A DNA stretch of 64,000 bases from Shewanella sp. SNU WT4 (GCF_006494715.1 NZ_CP041151.1:3286001-3350000); one strand, 5' to 3'. Shown: positions 18,528 to 27,710, counted from the first letter of the stretch. Program-made: numbers and translations. Notes: generated by a model from the sequence alone, not told the origin.

Positions 18528-18748
18528 GGATAAAACCTCAAACAAACACATTAAACGGAAATTATATCCGATTTGAACGTGATGCGGCACAAACATAGCC
18601 ATTAATTGCGATTCATCTAACGTTTTGACTCTATTTTTTCTGATAAAAAGCATAAGCCTCTATCAAATTTTTGATTAAAGTTTCAGCCAACCTCCTGTTA
18701 TTATGACGGCTTACCCCCTGAATTCACTGCTATTTTGAGGATAACTTA

Positions 18749-19003
18749 ATGACCAATTATCGCTCCATTGCATTAGTAGGCCTGTGTGGTTTACTCACTG
18801 CGGCTTGCAGCCAAACACCCACTCAACCCGCCAACACTATAGGTATGGCAAATCCGTCAGCGGTATTTTGTCTTGAACAAGGCGGGCGCTATGAAATTGA
18901 AAATCAAGACAGTGGCAGCATAGGCTATTGCTATTATCAAGGCGTTAAGTATGAGGCTTGGCAATGGTACCGTGACCAACATGCCACTGACTCTAGTGAC
19001 TAA
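18749..19003 (+). CDS. DUF333 family lipoprotein
   Basis: An 84-residue exported lipoprotein. The signal peptide ends in the lipobox LTAAC (Cys at residue 20), followed by Ser, which favours outer-membrane sorting. The mature part has the DUF333 pattern NPSAVFCLEQGGRYEI then GYCYYQG and WQWYR. In other bacteria this domain occurs in HslJ-type or hemolysin-like small proteins; no function is assigned. AGGATAACTTA precedes the ATG. Confidence 0.8.
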   Translation: MTNYRSIALVGLCGLLTAACSQTPTQPANTIGMANPSAVFCLEQGGRYEIENQDSGSIGYCYYQGVKYEAWQWYRDQHATDSSD

Positions 19004-19182
19004 AGAGCGCTAACTCTAATCACTCGGGTTAACTCCAGATATAAGTAACGCTCAAATCGCAACAGCAGAAATCTTGCTATCTGGCTTGCTAAGGGTGAGC
19101 TTTACTATTGGCAATGCTACAATTGCCCATTAAATTTTCTTTGGGCAGCTAAGACTGTCCATCTAATGTTACTGGGTCATTT

Positions 19183-20529
19183 ATGGGCAATCCAACTCCC
19201 CTTGCAAGCGCACCAACTCTTACTCTGAGTTCGCACAAACGCGCCTACAGCTACGCTGTTACTATTTCACATTTATTTGCAGATATTCATGCATCTCATC
19301 TGCCCGCTGATCGGGTAATTGGCCAGTATTTTCGTGACAACAAAAAACATGGTTCCAAAGACAGAAGAGTTATCCGTGAAAGCTTATTTAGCATGTTTAG
19401 ATGGTGGGGTTGGTTAGCACAATTTTCAAATGGCGAAATAGTCAGTAAGCAAGCACCATTACCTAAGTTTTGGTTTCAGCAATTGTGTGGCTGCGCCCAG
19501 TTAGAGCAACATTCCTGGCAAGACATAATCACAGCCTGGCATGAGTTAGGTGACTTATTTGTATGTCCCGACATGCCAAGCGAGACTCTTGAGCAAAAAG
19601 CGCAAATGTTACAACAAGTCATGCCAAGCGGCGTGACGCTAACTCTTGAGCAACTAGTTCCTGCATGGTTTTGGCAAGTCACAGAAATTAGTGAGCACAA
19701 TAAACCCCGCTTAATCGCCGCTATGACCAGTCGTCCACCTATTTGGGCTCGAGCTCAAGGCGTTAGCGTGGCAAGCTTAGTCACTGAATTACAACAGCAA
19801 GGCATTGATGCTAAGGCGAGCGAATATTTTAGTGATGCCCTAAGCCTTGGCCATAAAAGCATTAACCTCAATGATATAAGCCAATATCAACAAGGAAAAA
19901 TTGAGATCCAAGATTTAGCCTCACAAGTGATTGGCCAAGTGTGTGCCCCTAAACCTAACCAACAATGGTGGGATGCTTGTAGTGGCGCCGGCGGCAAGAG
20001 CTTACAGCTAGCATCGTTAATGAAAGCGCAAGGTCAAGGTGGCAGCATAGTAGCCTCTGATATTCGCCAGCACGCACTTGATGAATTAATCAAACGCGCT
20101 AAACGTGCCAAGGTTAACAACATCAGTATTGCTCGCTGGCGCAGTGATGAATTACCTGTTGCAGCCGGCAGCTTTGATGGCGTATTGGTCGATGCTCCAT
20201 GCAGTTGCACTGGTACTTGGCGACGCAACCCAGATATGCGTTGGCTAGATACTCAAGCCGTGGTTGATGAAAAGCCTCAGCTACAACTTGATATTTTGAC
20301 TCGCTGTAGCCGCGCAGTTAAGGCCGGCGGCGTCTTAGTCTATGCCACTTGCTCAGTGGCCGCCGCTGAAAACGAGCTGGTCGTTAAGGCATTTTTAGCC
20401 CAGCACCCTGAATTTAGCATTGAAACCATAGCTCACCCGTTTACAGGTGAAGCCAGTCAGATGTTAACTATTTGGCCTTATGAGGCCGATAGCGATGCTA
20501 TGTTTGTGTGCCGTATGCGCCGCATCTAA
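19183..20529 (+). CDS. RsmB/NOP family RNA (cytosine-5) methyltransferase
   Basis: SAM-dependent RNA m5C methyltransferase of the Sun/NOP2 family; target RNA not determinable. The 448-residue protein has an N-terminal NusB-like helical half. The catalytic half has motif I DACSGAGGKSLQLASL (near residue 267), motif IV VDAPCSCTGTWRRNPD with the PC cysteine, and motif VI VYATCSV with the second catalytic cysteine. It differs from E. coli RsmB and RsmF in the N-terminal part, so I leave the symbol open. The ATG at 19183 has only a weak ribosome site. Confidence 0.88.
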   Translation: MGNPTPLASAPTLTLSSHKRAYSYAVTISHLFADIHASHLPADRVIGQYFRDNKKHGSKDRRVIRESLFSMFRWWGWLAQFSNGEIVSKQAPLPKFWFQQLCGCAQLEQHSWQDIITAWHELGDLFVCPDMPSETLEQKAQMLQQVMPSGVTLTLEQLVPAWFWQVTEISEHNKPRLIAAMTSRPPIWARAQGVSVASLVTELQQQGIDAKASEYFSDALSLGHKSINLNDISQYQQGKIEIQDLASQVIGQVCAPKPNQQWWDACSGAGGKSLQLASLMKAQGQGGSIVASDIRQHALDELIKRAKRAKVNNISIARWRSDELPVAAGSFDGVLVDAPCSCTGTWRRNPDMRWLDTQAVVDEKPQLQLDILTRCSRAVKAGGVLVYATCSVAAAENELVVKAFLAQHPEFSIETIAHPFTGEASQMLTIWPYEADSDAMFVCRMRRI

Positions 20530-20613
20530 TCCACATAGTTATGGTTAGCTAGCATCACGCTAACTTGCGCGTTAAGACTAGTGAAATGGATGATTGGCGC
20601 CATTAACGTCTCT

Positions 20614-20647
20614 CTGACTCAGTTAAATTGCTTCTTAGCTGAGTCAG
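20614..20647. repeat. Inverted repeat between methyltransferase and DUF3545 genes
   Basis: CTGACTCAG (20614-20622) and CTGAGTCAG (20639-20647) form a 9-bp perfect inverted repeat with a 16-nt spacer, followed by TGAAAAAAA. It is not followed by T residues on the plus strand, so it is more likely an operator or weak hairpin than a terminator. Confidence 0.4.
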
Positions 20648-20746
20648 TGAAAAAAATTATCACTGAGAGCAAAAATTTATCACTTTCCTGTTCCTCTAAA
20701 AAAAATAAACTTATTAACGCAATAGTGCATTTTTTTGGATAGAAAT

Positions 20747-20899
20747 ATGTCTCAGTACAAAGACTTCGATGAGCAGGAACCTTGGGAACAAACAAGCAAG
20801 GGGCGGCAGAAGAAGATCAAACCCAGACAGCGCTCAGGAAAGAAACGTTACTTTGATGATATGGAGATTGGCATTTACCAAAAAAACGCTAAAAGCTAA
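20747..20899 (+). CDS. DUF3545 family small basic protein
   Basis: A 50-codon gene starting MSQYKDFDEQEPWE. The first 15 residues are acidic and the middle is strongly basic (KGRQKKIKPRQRSGKKR). It ends with DDMEIGIYQKNAKS, a pattern I associate with the small DUF3545 family of Shewanella-like bacteria. Function unknown; the basic middle could bind nucleic acid. GGAT precedes the ATG, and a hairpin and then a strong terminator follow. Confidence 0.72.
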   Translation: MSQYKDFDEQEPWEQTSKGRQKKIKPRQRSGKKRYFDDMEIGIYQKNAKS

Positions 20900-20968
20900 T
20901 TCTTCTAATGGCAGTGATTGAAATCATTGCTGTTATCAATCTCAGAATTCAAAAAACAGCTTTAAAAC

Positions 20969-21000
20969 GATAAAGGCCAGTGTTCGCACTGGCCTTTATC
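20969..21000. terminator. Bidirectional terminator between DUF3545 and yfaZ genes
   Basis: A perfect 14-bp stem (20969-20982 with 20987-21000) with a TTCG tetraloop lies between two converging genes. An A/T-rich sequence flanks both sides. Confidence 0.88.
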
Positions 21001-21014
21001 ATTTCGGCTTGGAC

Positions 21015-21551
21015 TTAAAATCGTACTTTCATGCCGAGATAAAAACTTGAGTCAAAAGTGTTATCAGCCACGCGCTCATACTTAAAGCGCATATAGCGAT
21101 AGCCCACATAAAAACCAAGTTGCGGCGTCAAGTCATATTGAACCTTGGTATCGGCTTCGTAATGACCATCGAGCTTACCAAAGGCCAATACTGATGGCGT
21201 ATAGTAACCCGCCGCGTGCCAAGATAATTTAGAACCTAAATCAACGGCATATCGACCACCAATGGCTAACATATTGCCATCAGGGCTAGTGAGCGACCAT
21301 AACTGCGAGTACTGCAGACCAAACTCCATGTGATGAACACCCGCATCGTGGGTCACATGTGTTGTAGCTTGTAAGAGATAACCTTCATCATCGCCATAAA
21401 TGTAATTAATGCCAGCATTGGCATTTTTGGCTATAGGTGCAATTAACTCTGCAGCCACTACATCGTCATTTAACCCTAAATTGAATTCAGCAGCTGTGGC
21501 AGGCAAGGCCATGAAAGCAAGTAACAACAACGGCTTAGTAAAATGAGTCAT
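21015..21551 (-). CDS. YfaZ-like outer membrane protein
   Basis: A predicted small beta-barrel. The signal peptide is THFTKPLLLLAFMALPATAA. Mature residues alternate hydrophobic and polar, and the chain ends in Phe (YLGMKVRF), the usual C-terminal residue for Bam recognition. The blocks GYYTPSVLAFGKLDGHYEA and GFYVGYRYMRF resemble YfaZ. Function unknown. The frame also allows a start six codons upstream (21569); the internal ATG gives a better signal peptide. Confidence 0.65.
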   Translation of the reverse strand: MTHFTKPLLLLAFMALPATAAEFNLGLNDDVVAAELIAPIAKNANAGINYIYGDDEGYLLQATTHVTHDAGVHHMEFGLQYSQLWSLTSPDGNMLAIGGRYAVDLGSKLSWHAAGYYTPSVLAFGKLDGHYEADTKVQYDLTPQLGFYVGYRYMRFKYERVADNTFDSSFYLGMKVRF

Positions 21552-21668
21552 AAATATCAAAACATCCAATGTGAAAAATAGCGCGATTTTACCTTATGCC
21601 TAGGCTGGCGTATCGTTAAAACAGGCAAATCAGCCAAAATTTAACTAATAGGCAATCAGATCAATCAA

Positions 21669-22181
21669 TTAAGAAACAATAAGCCTGTCGCCCACTAAGG
21701 ACTGCATTAAGGCGTCAACATTAACATCATCATGCAAGGGCAAATAAAACCAATCAATAATATTACCTGTACCACGCGCACTATAAAAACTGTGCCAGAA
21801 TTGCCAGCCCGCTTTATTAAGATTGGCTTTGCTGGCAAGATTCTCATCTCTTACTGTTGCCCACAACAGCTTTATCCCTAAAGCTTTAGCCCTGCTAACA
21901 CGCTCTTGCGTTAAACGCTGCGCTATCCCTTGGCGACGAAAATCAGGGTGAACCACTAAGTAGCCCATTTCAGCTACATCGCCCTCCCCTTGCTTAATTG
22001 CCGCGCATCCGACTAATTGCCCCGATGGCGCCAACGCCACTATGACGGCTCGAGATAAACAATAGCCTTGATGATCTAAGGGATGCGCATTGTCATCGCG
22101 GTTATCTATCAAGGCGGCAGCTTGTCTTATTAAGTCAAGATCTTGGGTTTCAATGTATGTATATTGGTCAGCAAGTGACAT
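21669..22181 (-). CDS. GNAT family N-acetyltransferase
   Basis: Acetyl-CoA-binding fold with unknown substrate. The 170-residue protein has the motif A segment YLVVHPDFRRQGIAQRLTQE, with the R-x-x-G-x-A pyrophosphate loop, near residue 85. A motif B-like WATVRDENLASKANLNKAGW follows. The conserved Glu before motif A lies in DVAEMGYL. It stands alone, 90 bp from the end of mgtE. Confidence 0.85.
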   Translation of the reverse strand: MSLADQYTYIETQDLDLIRQAAALIDNRDDNAHPLDHQGYCLSRAVIVALAPSGQLVGCAAIKQGEGDVAEMGYLVVHPDFRRQGIAQRLTQERVSRAKALGIKLLWATVRDENLASKANLNKAGWQFWHSFYSARGTGNIIDWFYLPLHDDVNVDALMQSLVGDRLIVS

Positions 22182-22271
22182 TGTGAACTCGTCGCAACAA
22201 TGGGCCTAAAAAAATGATGGCAGAGTCTAGCAAATGCCTACCATCTTTGCCTCAAAAAACTCACTGTTGCC

Positions 22272-23648
22272 TTAGAGATATATCCAAGTCGCCAAACCTA
22301 GAAAGCTAAAAAAGCCAATCACATCCGTTACAGTTGTCAGAATGACTGAACCTGAAAGCGCAGCATCTTGGTTAAATTTGTCCAAAATCATCGGAATAAG
22401 CACCCCAGAAGCAGCAGCCGCAAGCAAGTTAATCATAATGGCGCAGCCGATAATAAAACCTAACGAGGGGTCAGCAAACCACCACGCCGCCACACAAGCA
22501 ATCACAATCGACCACACCACCCCATTAACTATGCTGATGCCGATTTCATTGCGCATTAATGGCCACAAGTTACCACGTGATACTTGCCCCATGGCCATAC
22601 CGCGGATCATTAAGGTTAATGATTGACTGCCAGCAATACCGCCCATAGAGGCAACCACAGGCATTAATACCGCTAAGGCCACTACTTGAGCTAATACTGG
22701 CTCAAACAAGCTAATTGTGGCTGAGGCTAAAAAGGCGGTGAGTAAGTTAATCCCCAGCCAAACTGCGCGCCGCTGCGCACTCTTTAATACTGGCGCAAAT
22801 AAGTCGTTGTCTTCTTTTAAACCGGCGCCGGCCATTAACTGTGATTCTAAATGCTCACGAATAATTTCGGTCGCAACGCGTAAGCTCAAGCGCCCGAGCA
22901 ATTGCCCGTCTTCGGCTAAAATAGGCATTTCGGTTTCATTGCTGTGCTGCAAATATTCGGCGGCATCAAACAGGCCTGTGTCGGCGGCTAACACCGGCTT
23001 ATCTTCATCAATTAAGCTCACTAAGGCCACGTCGCCATCGGCTTTAAAGATCATTTGCCGCGATACAGTTCCTATGTATTTATCATCTATATCAGTAATA
23101 AACACGTTATCACCGCAATCTAAGGCAATTCGGCGAAAAAAGCGTTGTGCCTGGGCCACATTGGCAGAATCACTGAGCACTAACATGCGGTGATCAGCAT
23201 AACGACCCACTTGTGACTCGTTAAATTGATCATAAATTTCATAGCGTTCGCGCTGACGATTGCCCATTTGTTGCAGCGCGCGATCAACTAACGCTTCGGG
23301 GAGGGTATCGCTCCAATCAATCAACTCTTCTGGCGATAACATCGCAAAGAGTAAATCGACCTCATCGTCATCGAGTAAATTCAAAATACTCTGTCGAGGA
23401 TCGGAGCGCATCATAGTCAGGACAGCGACTCGCGCCAAACCATCAATTTGCTGCCAACGGTCAAGACGCTGCTCGCGCGGTAAGGATTCCAGCGCCAAGG
23501 CGATAAAGCCCGGCTCAGCTTCATCAAGCATTTCGGCAAAGCACTGAGCTTGGGCGTCACCATCCAATAAGGTTAATGTCTGGATCCAATCAGAAAAATC
23601 CCCAGAAAAAGGCTCAGTGTTATCTTGGTATTGCTGGTTTTCTATCAA
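22272..23648 (-). CDS. mgtE: Magnesium transporter MgtE
   Basis: Homodimeric Mg2+ channel of the inner membrane. The domain order is the N-terminal superhelical MgtE_N domain (about residues 10-125), two CBS domains (to about 260) that sense cytoplasmic Mg2+, and five C-terminal membrane helices. The helix part holds the conserved stretch PVVASMGGIAGSQSLTLMIRG. The open frame reaches 23741, but the best start is a TTG at 23646-23648 with GAGGGAG seven bases upstream, giving 458 residues, the normal length. No M-box is visible upstream. Confidence 0.93.
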   Translation of the reverse strand: MIENQQYQDNTEPFSGDFSDWIQTLTLLDGDAQAQCFAEMLDEAEPGFIALALESLPREQRLDRWQQIDGLARVAVLTMMRSDPRQSILNLLDDDEVDLLFAMLSPEELIDWSDTLPEALVDRALQQMGNRQRERYEIYDQFNESQVGRYADHRMLVLSDSANVAQAQRFFRRIALDCGDNVFITDIDDKYIGTVSRQMIFKADGDVALVSLIDEDKPVLAADTGLFDAAEYLQHSNETEMPILAEDGQLLGRLSLRVATEIIREHLESQLMAGAGLKEDNDLFAPVLKSAQRRAVWLGINLLTAFLASATISLFEPVLAQVVALAVLMPVVASMGGIAGSQSLTLMIRGMAMGQVSRGNLWPLMRNEIGISIVNGVVWSIVIACVAAWWFADPSLGFIIGCAIMINLLAAAASGVLIPMILDKFNQDAALSGSVILTTVTDVIGFFSFLGLATWIYL

Positions 23649-23956
23649 AATAGTTCTCCCTCGGAACCAGACCGCCACTCTCACGTTAACGAGAAAATGC
23701 AGATATCGATTGGCGCTGACTGTTGGTAATAACGAGCGCAAGTATCACAGCGACTATGTTCGTGACTAAAAAATTGACTTAAGAATATTGCCATCACAAA
23801 AAAGCCATCACTCGATGGTCTGCCATCACTTTAAAAAGTCTCTGTGCTAAAAATTCTAAAAATAAACATAACCAAATCAATGGTGAAAAAATAATATCAA
23901 AAAAACGCATCCAGTAGTGAACTAAACCTTTAGCTATGACTCAAATACTATGAACA

Positions 23957-24059
23957 ACAGATTTAGTTTCTTGTGTTCATCATTCTCCCTGGGACTTCTA
24001 GCGCGGTCCCCCTCGACTTACTATGAGTCAATAAGCAACCTTAACGGTTGCTTTTTTTT
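23957..24059 (+). ncRNA. Putative small RNA A (first of a tandem related pair)
   Basis: In a 900-bp gap without genes lies a unit ending in a strong plus-strand terminator, stem 24034-24040 with 24046-24052 then seven T. Upstream is a -10-like TACTAT (23946-23951). The body has TTCATCATTCTCCCT (23977-23990), then a hairpin 23991-23996 / 24005-24010 whose loop is TCTAGCGC. The same two elements recur in unit B, 280 bp downstream, with a different stem sequence but the same loop. I do not recognise the family. The 5' end is estimated. Confidence 0.72.
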
Positions 24060-24240
24060 ATGGCATTTTTTGGCCAAGAAATTATTGGCTGGCAATAATA
24101 AATCGCAAACACCACTAAATATATTTAACTTAAAAATCATGAGCTTAAAAAGAAAGATATCATGAATTGAAAATAAATTAAAAAATTATTCTTTTTCGCT
24201 GAACTAATCCTAATAAGCCCGGTCTGAATATATGAACCGA

Positions 24241-24353
24241 ATCATTTAATGTGTTTCATCGTTCATCATCCTCCCTTCAGATGATTTCTAGCGCAATCAT
24301 CATTAGTTCCGAACTTTTGAACTGTTGGCGACCTAATTGGTCGCCATTTTTTT
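24241..24353 (+). ncRNA. Putative small RNA B (second of a tandem related pair)
   Basis: Homologous to unit A in layout. It has GTTCATCATCCTCCCT (24261-24276), then a 7-bp hairpin 24280-24286 / 24295-24301 with the loop TCTAGCGC, then a linker. It ends in a terminator, stem 24326-24333 with 24339-24346 followed by seven T. The region upstream (ATATATGAAC, 24228-24237) also resembles that of unit A. The pyrimidine-rich CATCATCCTCCC is complementary to a Shine-Dalgarno plus start codon, suggesting an Hfq-type antisense regulator. Confidence 0.74.
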
Positions 24354-24487
24354 GCCTGTGACTTTCGATAAAAATATCAACGCAGGTGATCAAACTATCA
24401 ATACAAGCTACCGATTCAAACCAATGATTCAAACCACAGATGTAACCTCAGCAATCACGGCTTAGTAACTAGCGCTAGGTTTCAACC

Positions 24488-24514
24488 CATAAAAAAACCT
24501 CCCGCAGGAGGTTT
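24488..24514 (-). terminator. Intrinsic terminator after pstS
   Basis: An 8-bp stem (24495-24502 with 24507-24514) with a 4-nt loop is followed by TTTTTTTATG on the minus strand. It shows that pstS is not followed by pstCAB in the same transcript. Confidence 0.85.
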
Positions 24515-24557
24515 AAGTACATAAGCTAACTAGCTAAGTCATTAGTTAGACACTAGA

Positions 24558-25523
24558 TTATAATCCCAGTGCCGCTAAATCTTTATTGACTACACTGGCA
24601 GGCACTGGCACATAACCGTCTTTCTTAACCACGGTTTGGCCTTCTTTAGATAACATGTAACGCACGAACTCTCTGTCCATTGGTGATAATGGCTTATTCG
24701 GTGCCTTGTTAATGTACACGTATAAGTAACGCGATAATGGGTAAGTACCGTTTACTGCGTTCTCAGCGGTAGCTTCCACATACTTGTCACCCTTTTTAGA
24801 GATGGCAACGGCTTTAACGCCGGCAGTCTTATAACCTATGCCTGAATAACCAATAGCGTTCAGAGACTGAGAAACTGACTGCACCACAGAGGCTGAACCT
24901 GGCTGCTCGTTCACATTGGGCTTAAAGTCACCTTTACATAAGGCTTCATCTTTAAAGTAACCGTAAGTGCCAGAGACTGAGTTGCGACCATATAATTGAA
25001 TATCTTTATCAGCCCAGTTACCGCTTAAGCCTAGTTGTCCCCAACGAGTCACGTTAGTATCACCGCACTTATGGGTCGATGAGAAAATACCGTCGAGATC
25101 TTCAATGCTTAGCCCTTTGATAGGGTTATCTTTGTGCACGAATACCGCCAAGGCGTCGATGGCGACTCGAATGGCAGTCGGTGGGTAACCGAAATGCTTT
25201 TCAAAGGCTTCAACTTCATTTGGCTTCATTTTGCGGCTCATTGGGCCAAACTGGGCAGTACCTTCGGTTAAGGCTGGCGGCGCAGTCGATGAACCTGCGG
25301 CTTGAATTTGAATATTTACGTTAGGATAAATGTGCTTAAATTCTTCAGCCCATAAGGTCATCATGTTGGCTAAGGTATCTGAACCTACTGAAGATAAGTT
25401 ACCTGAAACACCACTGGTTTTTTCGTAGCTAGCTAAGTTAGGATCGAGAGCCGCCATTGACGCTGTTGAAAACAATCCTGTTGCAGTAAAGGCTATGGCA
25501 CTAATCAGCTTATTCAATTTCAT
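24558..25523 (-). CDS. pstS: Phosphate-binding periplasmic protein PstS
   Basis: High-affinity phosphate-binding subunit of the Pst ABC transporter. The 321-residue precursor has a signal peptide ending near STASMAA. Phosphate-loop segments are visible: [16 protein letters not shown] near residue 40, [15 protein letters not shown] near 95 and [12 protein letters not shown] near 175. A Pho-box array precedes it. The channel and ATPase genes are absent nearby, so they must lie elsewhere. Confidence 0.93.
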   Translation of the reverse strand: MKLNKLISAIAFTATGLFSTASMAALDPNLASYEKTSGVSGNLSSVGSDTLANMMTLWAEEFKHIYPNVNIQIQAAGSSTAPPALTEGTAQFGPMSRKMKPNEVEAFEKHFGYPPTAIRVAIDALAVFVHKDNPIKGLSIEDLDGIFSSTHKCGDTNVTRWGQLGLSGNWADKDIQLYGRNSVSGTYGYFKDEALCKGDFKPNVNEQPGSASVVQSVSQSLNAIGYSGIGYKTAGVKAVAISKKGDKYVEATAENAVNGTYPLSRYLYVYINKAPNKPLSPMDREFVRYMLSKEGQTVVKKDGYVPVPASVVNKDLAALGL

Positions 25524-25580
25524 CGTTATCTCCGAGATTACAGTTTAGTGATGTTGTTACAGCCACTATCCAAGTTCAAC

Positions 25581-25619
25581 ATGACAAGTCTATGACTGAG
25601 TCATGACACTTATATGACA
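25581..25619 (-). promoter_or_regulatory. Pho-box array upstream of pstS
   Basis: Four TGTCAT-type half-sites read on the minus strand, starting on plus coordinates 25581, 25592 (AGTCAT), 25603 and 25614, are spaced exactly 11 bp apart. This equals two adjacent PhoB boxes. The array overlaps the stop codon of phoR (25610-25612). Confidence 0.87.
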
Positions 25620-26941
25620 CTCGGCGAATTTTCCGCAGTTAATGTTCCAGGCGCTGTCAGTAATTGATGCGAAATAGTGAAACTAAACTGACTACCTTTG
25701 CCAAGAGCACTGACCACGTCTAACTGACTATGATGATGATTAAGCGCGTGTTTAACGATTGCAAGCCCTAAACCACTGCCGCCAGTATGGCGCGAGCGCG
25801 CGCTGTCGACGCGATAAAAACGCTCAGTTAAACGCGATATATGCTTTCTTGCTATGCCCTCACCAGAATCTTGTACGTAAAAACGCGCACCTTGATAAAC
25901 TCGCTGCCAACTGACTTTAATGCTGCCACCTACGGGGGTGTAGCGAATAGCATTAGTCAGTAAGTTAGAGCACGCGCTTTGCATCTGTACGCTATCACCA
26001 AGCACCCACAGGCCAGGCTGCCAATCAAACTCAATCTTATGCTGTTCAAGGGATAAGGCCTGCGCTTCTTGTTCAAGTAACGCGCGCAGTTTATCCATAT
26101 CAACCTGCTGCCTTAAATCACTGTCTTCAGCCGCTTCAATGCGCGATAACGTCAGTAACTGTTCAATCATGTGCCCCATACGCTCAGTTTGCTGCTGCAT
26201 CAATTTAAGCGGGCGTTGATTAATATCATCGTCTTCCGCCATGCTTTGCATTACTTCGACATAGCCTTGCAATACAGTTAACGGCGTTTTTAATTCATGG
26301 GAAACATTAGCAACAAAATCGCGGCGCATGCTTTCAAGTTGGCGAATACGGCTGATATCGCGAGCTATCAGCAATAACTGACTATCACCATAAGCAATTA
26401 ATCGCAGTTCCAGTAATTTGCCATCGGCAATCGGAGAAGGTAACTCCAGCGGCAGGTTATAGTTTTCATGATTAATGTATTGAATGAAATCTGGATGGCG
26501 CAGCAGATTATCTAAGCGTTGACCTTTATCTTTGGGCCACTCAAGCCCAAGTAATAATTGCGCTAAGCGGTTACACCATAAAATATTTCTATCCGCATCT
26601 AAGACGACCGCAGCATCGGGTAAGGCTTCCCCCCCTTGACGAAATCGGCCTAATATCGCCATTAATTGACTGATTTTTTTGCGATTCTTTTGCTGCAGTC
26701 GATAAATACCATTAAAGACGCCTTCCCAGCTGCCGCGCCCTTGCGGCGGCGTGAGTCTTTTATCGCGCCACAACCAATAATTAAGCCGCATTAATTGACG
26801 GTAATGCCATATCAACCACACGCTGGCACTGACTAATAATACTGAGGCAAGAGAGTCGAATAATAAGCCCACTACTACTATCAAAATTAACAGTAAAATA
26901 ATGCGGCCAACTAATCGATAACCAGAATAGGAATCAAACAT
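25610..26941 (-). CDS. phoR: Phosphate regulon sensor histidine kinase PhoR
   Basis: Membrane kinase that phosphorylates PhoB when phosphate is low. The 443-residue protein starts with two close membrane helices (RIILLLILIVVVGLLFDSL and the next). A PAS domain follows, around residues 95-200 (AAVVLDADRNILWCNRLAQ). The H-box is FVANVSHELKTPLT near residue 215, and the ATPase boxes include GEGIARKHISRLTERFYR and GGSGLGLAIVKHALN. It is downstream of phoB by 44 bp in one operon. Confidence 0.96.
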   Translation of the reverse strand: MFDSYSGYRLVGRIILLLILIVVVGLLFDSLASVLLVSASVWLIWHYRQLMRLNYWLWRDKRLTPPQGRGSWEGVFNGIYRLQQKNRKKISQLMAILGRFRQGGEALPDAAVVLDADRNILWCNRLAQLLLGLEWPKDKGQRLDNLLRHPDFIQYINHENYNLPLELPSPIADGKLLELRLIAYGDSQLLLIARDISRIRQLESMRRDFVANVSHELKTPLTVLQGYVEVMQSMAEDDDINQRPLKLMQQQTERMGHMIEQLLTLSRIEAAEDSDLRQQVDMDKLRALLEQEAQALSLEQHKIEFDWQPGLWVLGDSVQMQSACSNLLTNAIRYTPVGGSIKVSWQRVYQGARFYVQDSGEGIARKHISRLTERFYRVDSARSRHTGGSGLGLAIVKHALNHHHSQLDVVSALGKGSQFSFTISHQLLTAPGTLTAENSPSVI

Positions 26942-26985
26942 TAGCGGTCCTAACTTGTCGCGGCCGCGCCGCGCAAGTAATTGCT

Positions 26986-27675
26986 CTACACTCGGGTTGA
27001 AAAACGATAGCCAGCCCCGCGCACGGTTTGAATAAAGCTATCATGACCATGACTCTCAAGCGCCTTACGTAAACGCCGAATATGCACATCAACGGTGCGA
27101 TCTTCAACGTACACATTGGTGCCCCAGACATTATCCAGCAACTGTTCGCGGCTATAAACGCGCTCAGGATGAGTCATGAAAAAGTGCAGCAATCTAAATT
27201 CAGTGGGCCCCATGTCGAGCACATGTTCACCGACGTTAACTCGATGCGACACTGGATCTAACGACAACCCGTTGACTTCAATGGCTTCTTCTAAACGAGT
27301 GGGCGCGCTGCGGCGCAGTACCGCTTTAATCCGCGCCACCAGCTCTTTAGGTGAAAATGGCTTAGTCACATAATCATCGGCGCCGACTTCTAAACCTTTG
27401 AGCTTATCTTCTTCTTCACCACGAGCGGTTAGCATTATGATGGGGATTTGACGCGAATATTCATCTTGCTTAATTTTCTTAGCCACTTGAATACCACTAC
27501 CGCCTGGTAGCATCCAATCGAGCAAAATTAAATCTGGGTAAGGTTCTGTCATCATTGACAGCGCTGACTCAACATCATCCGCTTCAGATGTGATAAAACC
27601 ATGCTGTTCAAGAACAAAAGTCAACATTTCACGTATGGCGAGTTCATCTTCAACAATCAAAATTCTTGCTGGCAT
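26986..27675 (-). CDS. phoB: Phosphate response regulator PhoB
   Basis: OmpR-type transcription factor for the Pho regulon. The 229 residues equal the E. coli length. The receiver domain has ILIVEDE, the phosphorylated Asp in [13 protein letters not shown] and the Lys in [17 protein letters not shown]. The C-terminal winged helix includes [14 protein letters not shown] and [14 protein letters not shown]. The frame is open 14 codons further to a TTG, but the ATG at 27673-27675 begins exactly at the conserved [11 protein letters not shown]. Confidence 0.97.
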   Translation of the reverse strand: MPARILIVEDELAIREMLTFVLEQHGFITSEADDVESALSMMTEPYPDLILLDWMLPGGSGIQVAKKIKQDEYSRQIPIIMLTARGEEEDKLKGLEVGADDYVTKPFSPKELVARIKAVLRRSAPTRLEEAIEVNGLSLDPVSHRVNVGEHVLDMGPTEFRLLHFFMTHPERVYSREQLLDNVWGTNVYVEDRTVDVHIRRLRKALESHGHDSFIQTVRGAGYRFSTRV

Positions 27676-27710
27676 AAGTATTTTTTCGACTTTGGGTTTA
27701 TGAGCATTAT

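Noticed and set aside
23649..23945. Magnesium riboswitch (M-box) before mgtE
   Set aside because: The leader is A/T-rich and lacks recognisable M-box conserved blocks.
23950..24165. 71-codon plus-strand frame
   Set aside because: It passes through the terminator of small RNA A and has no ribosome site.
23977..24276. Minus-strand mini-ORFs after GGGAG-ATGATG within both small RNA units
   Set aside because: They are only six to seven codons, differ between units, and both terminators point to plus-strand transcription; the GGGAG-ATG look is explained as the complement of the seed.
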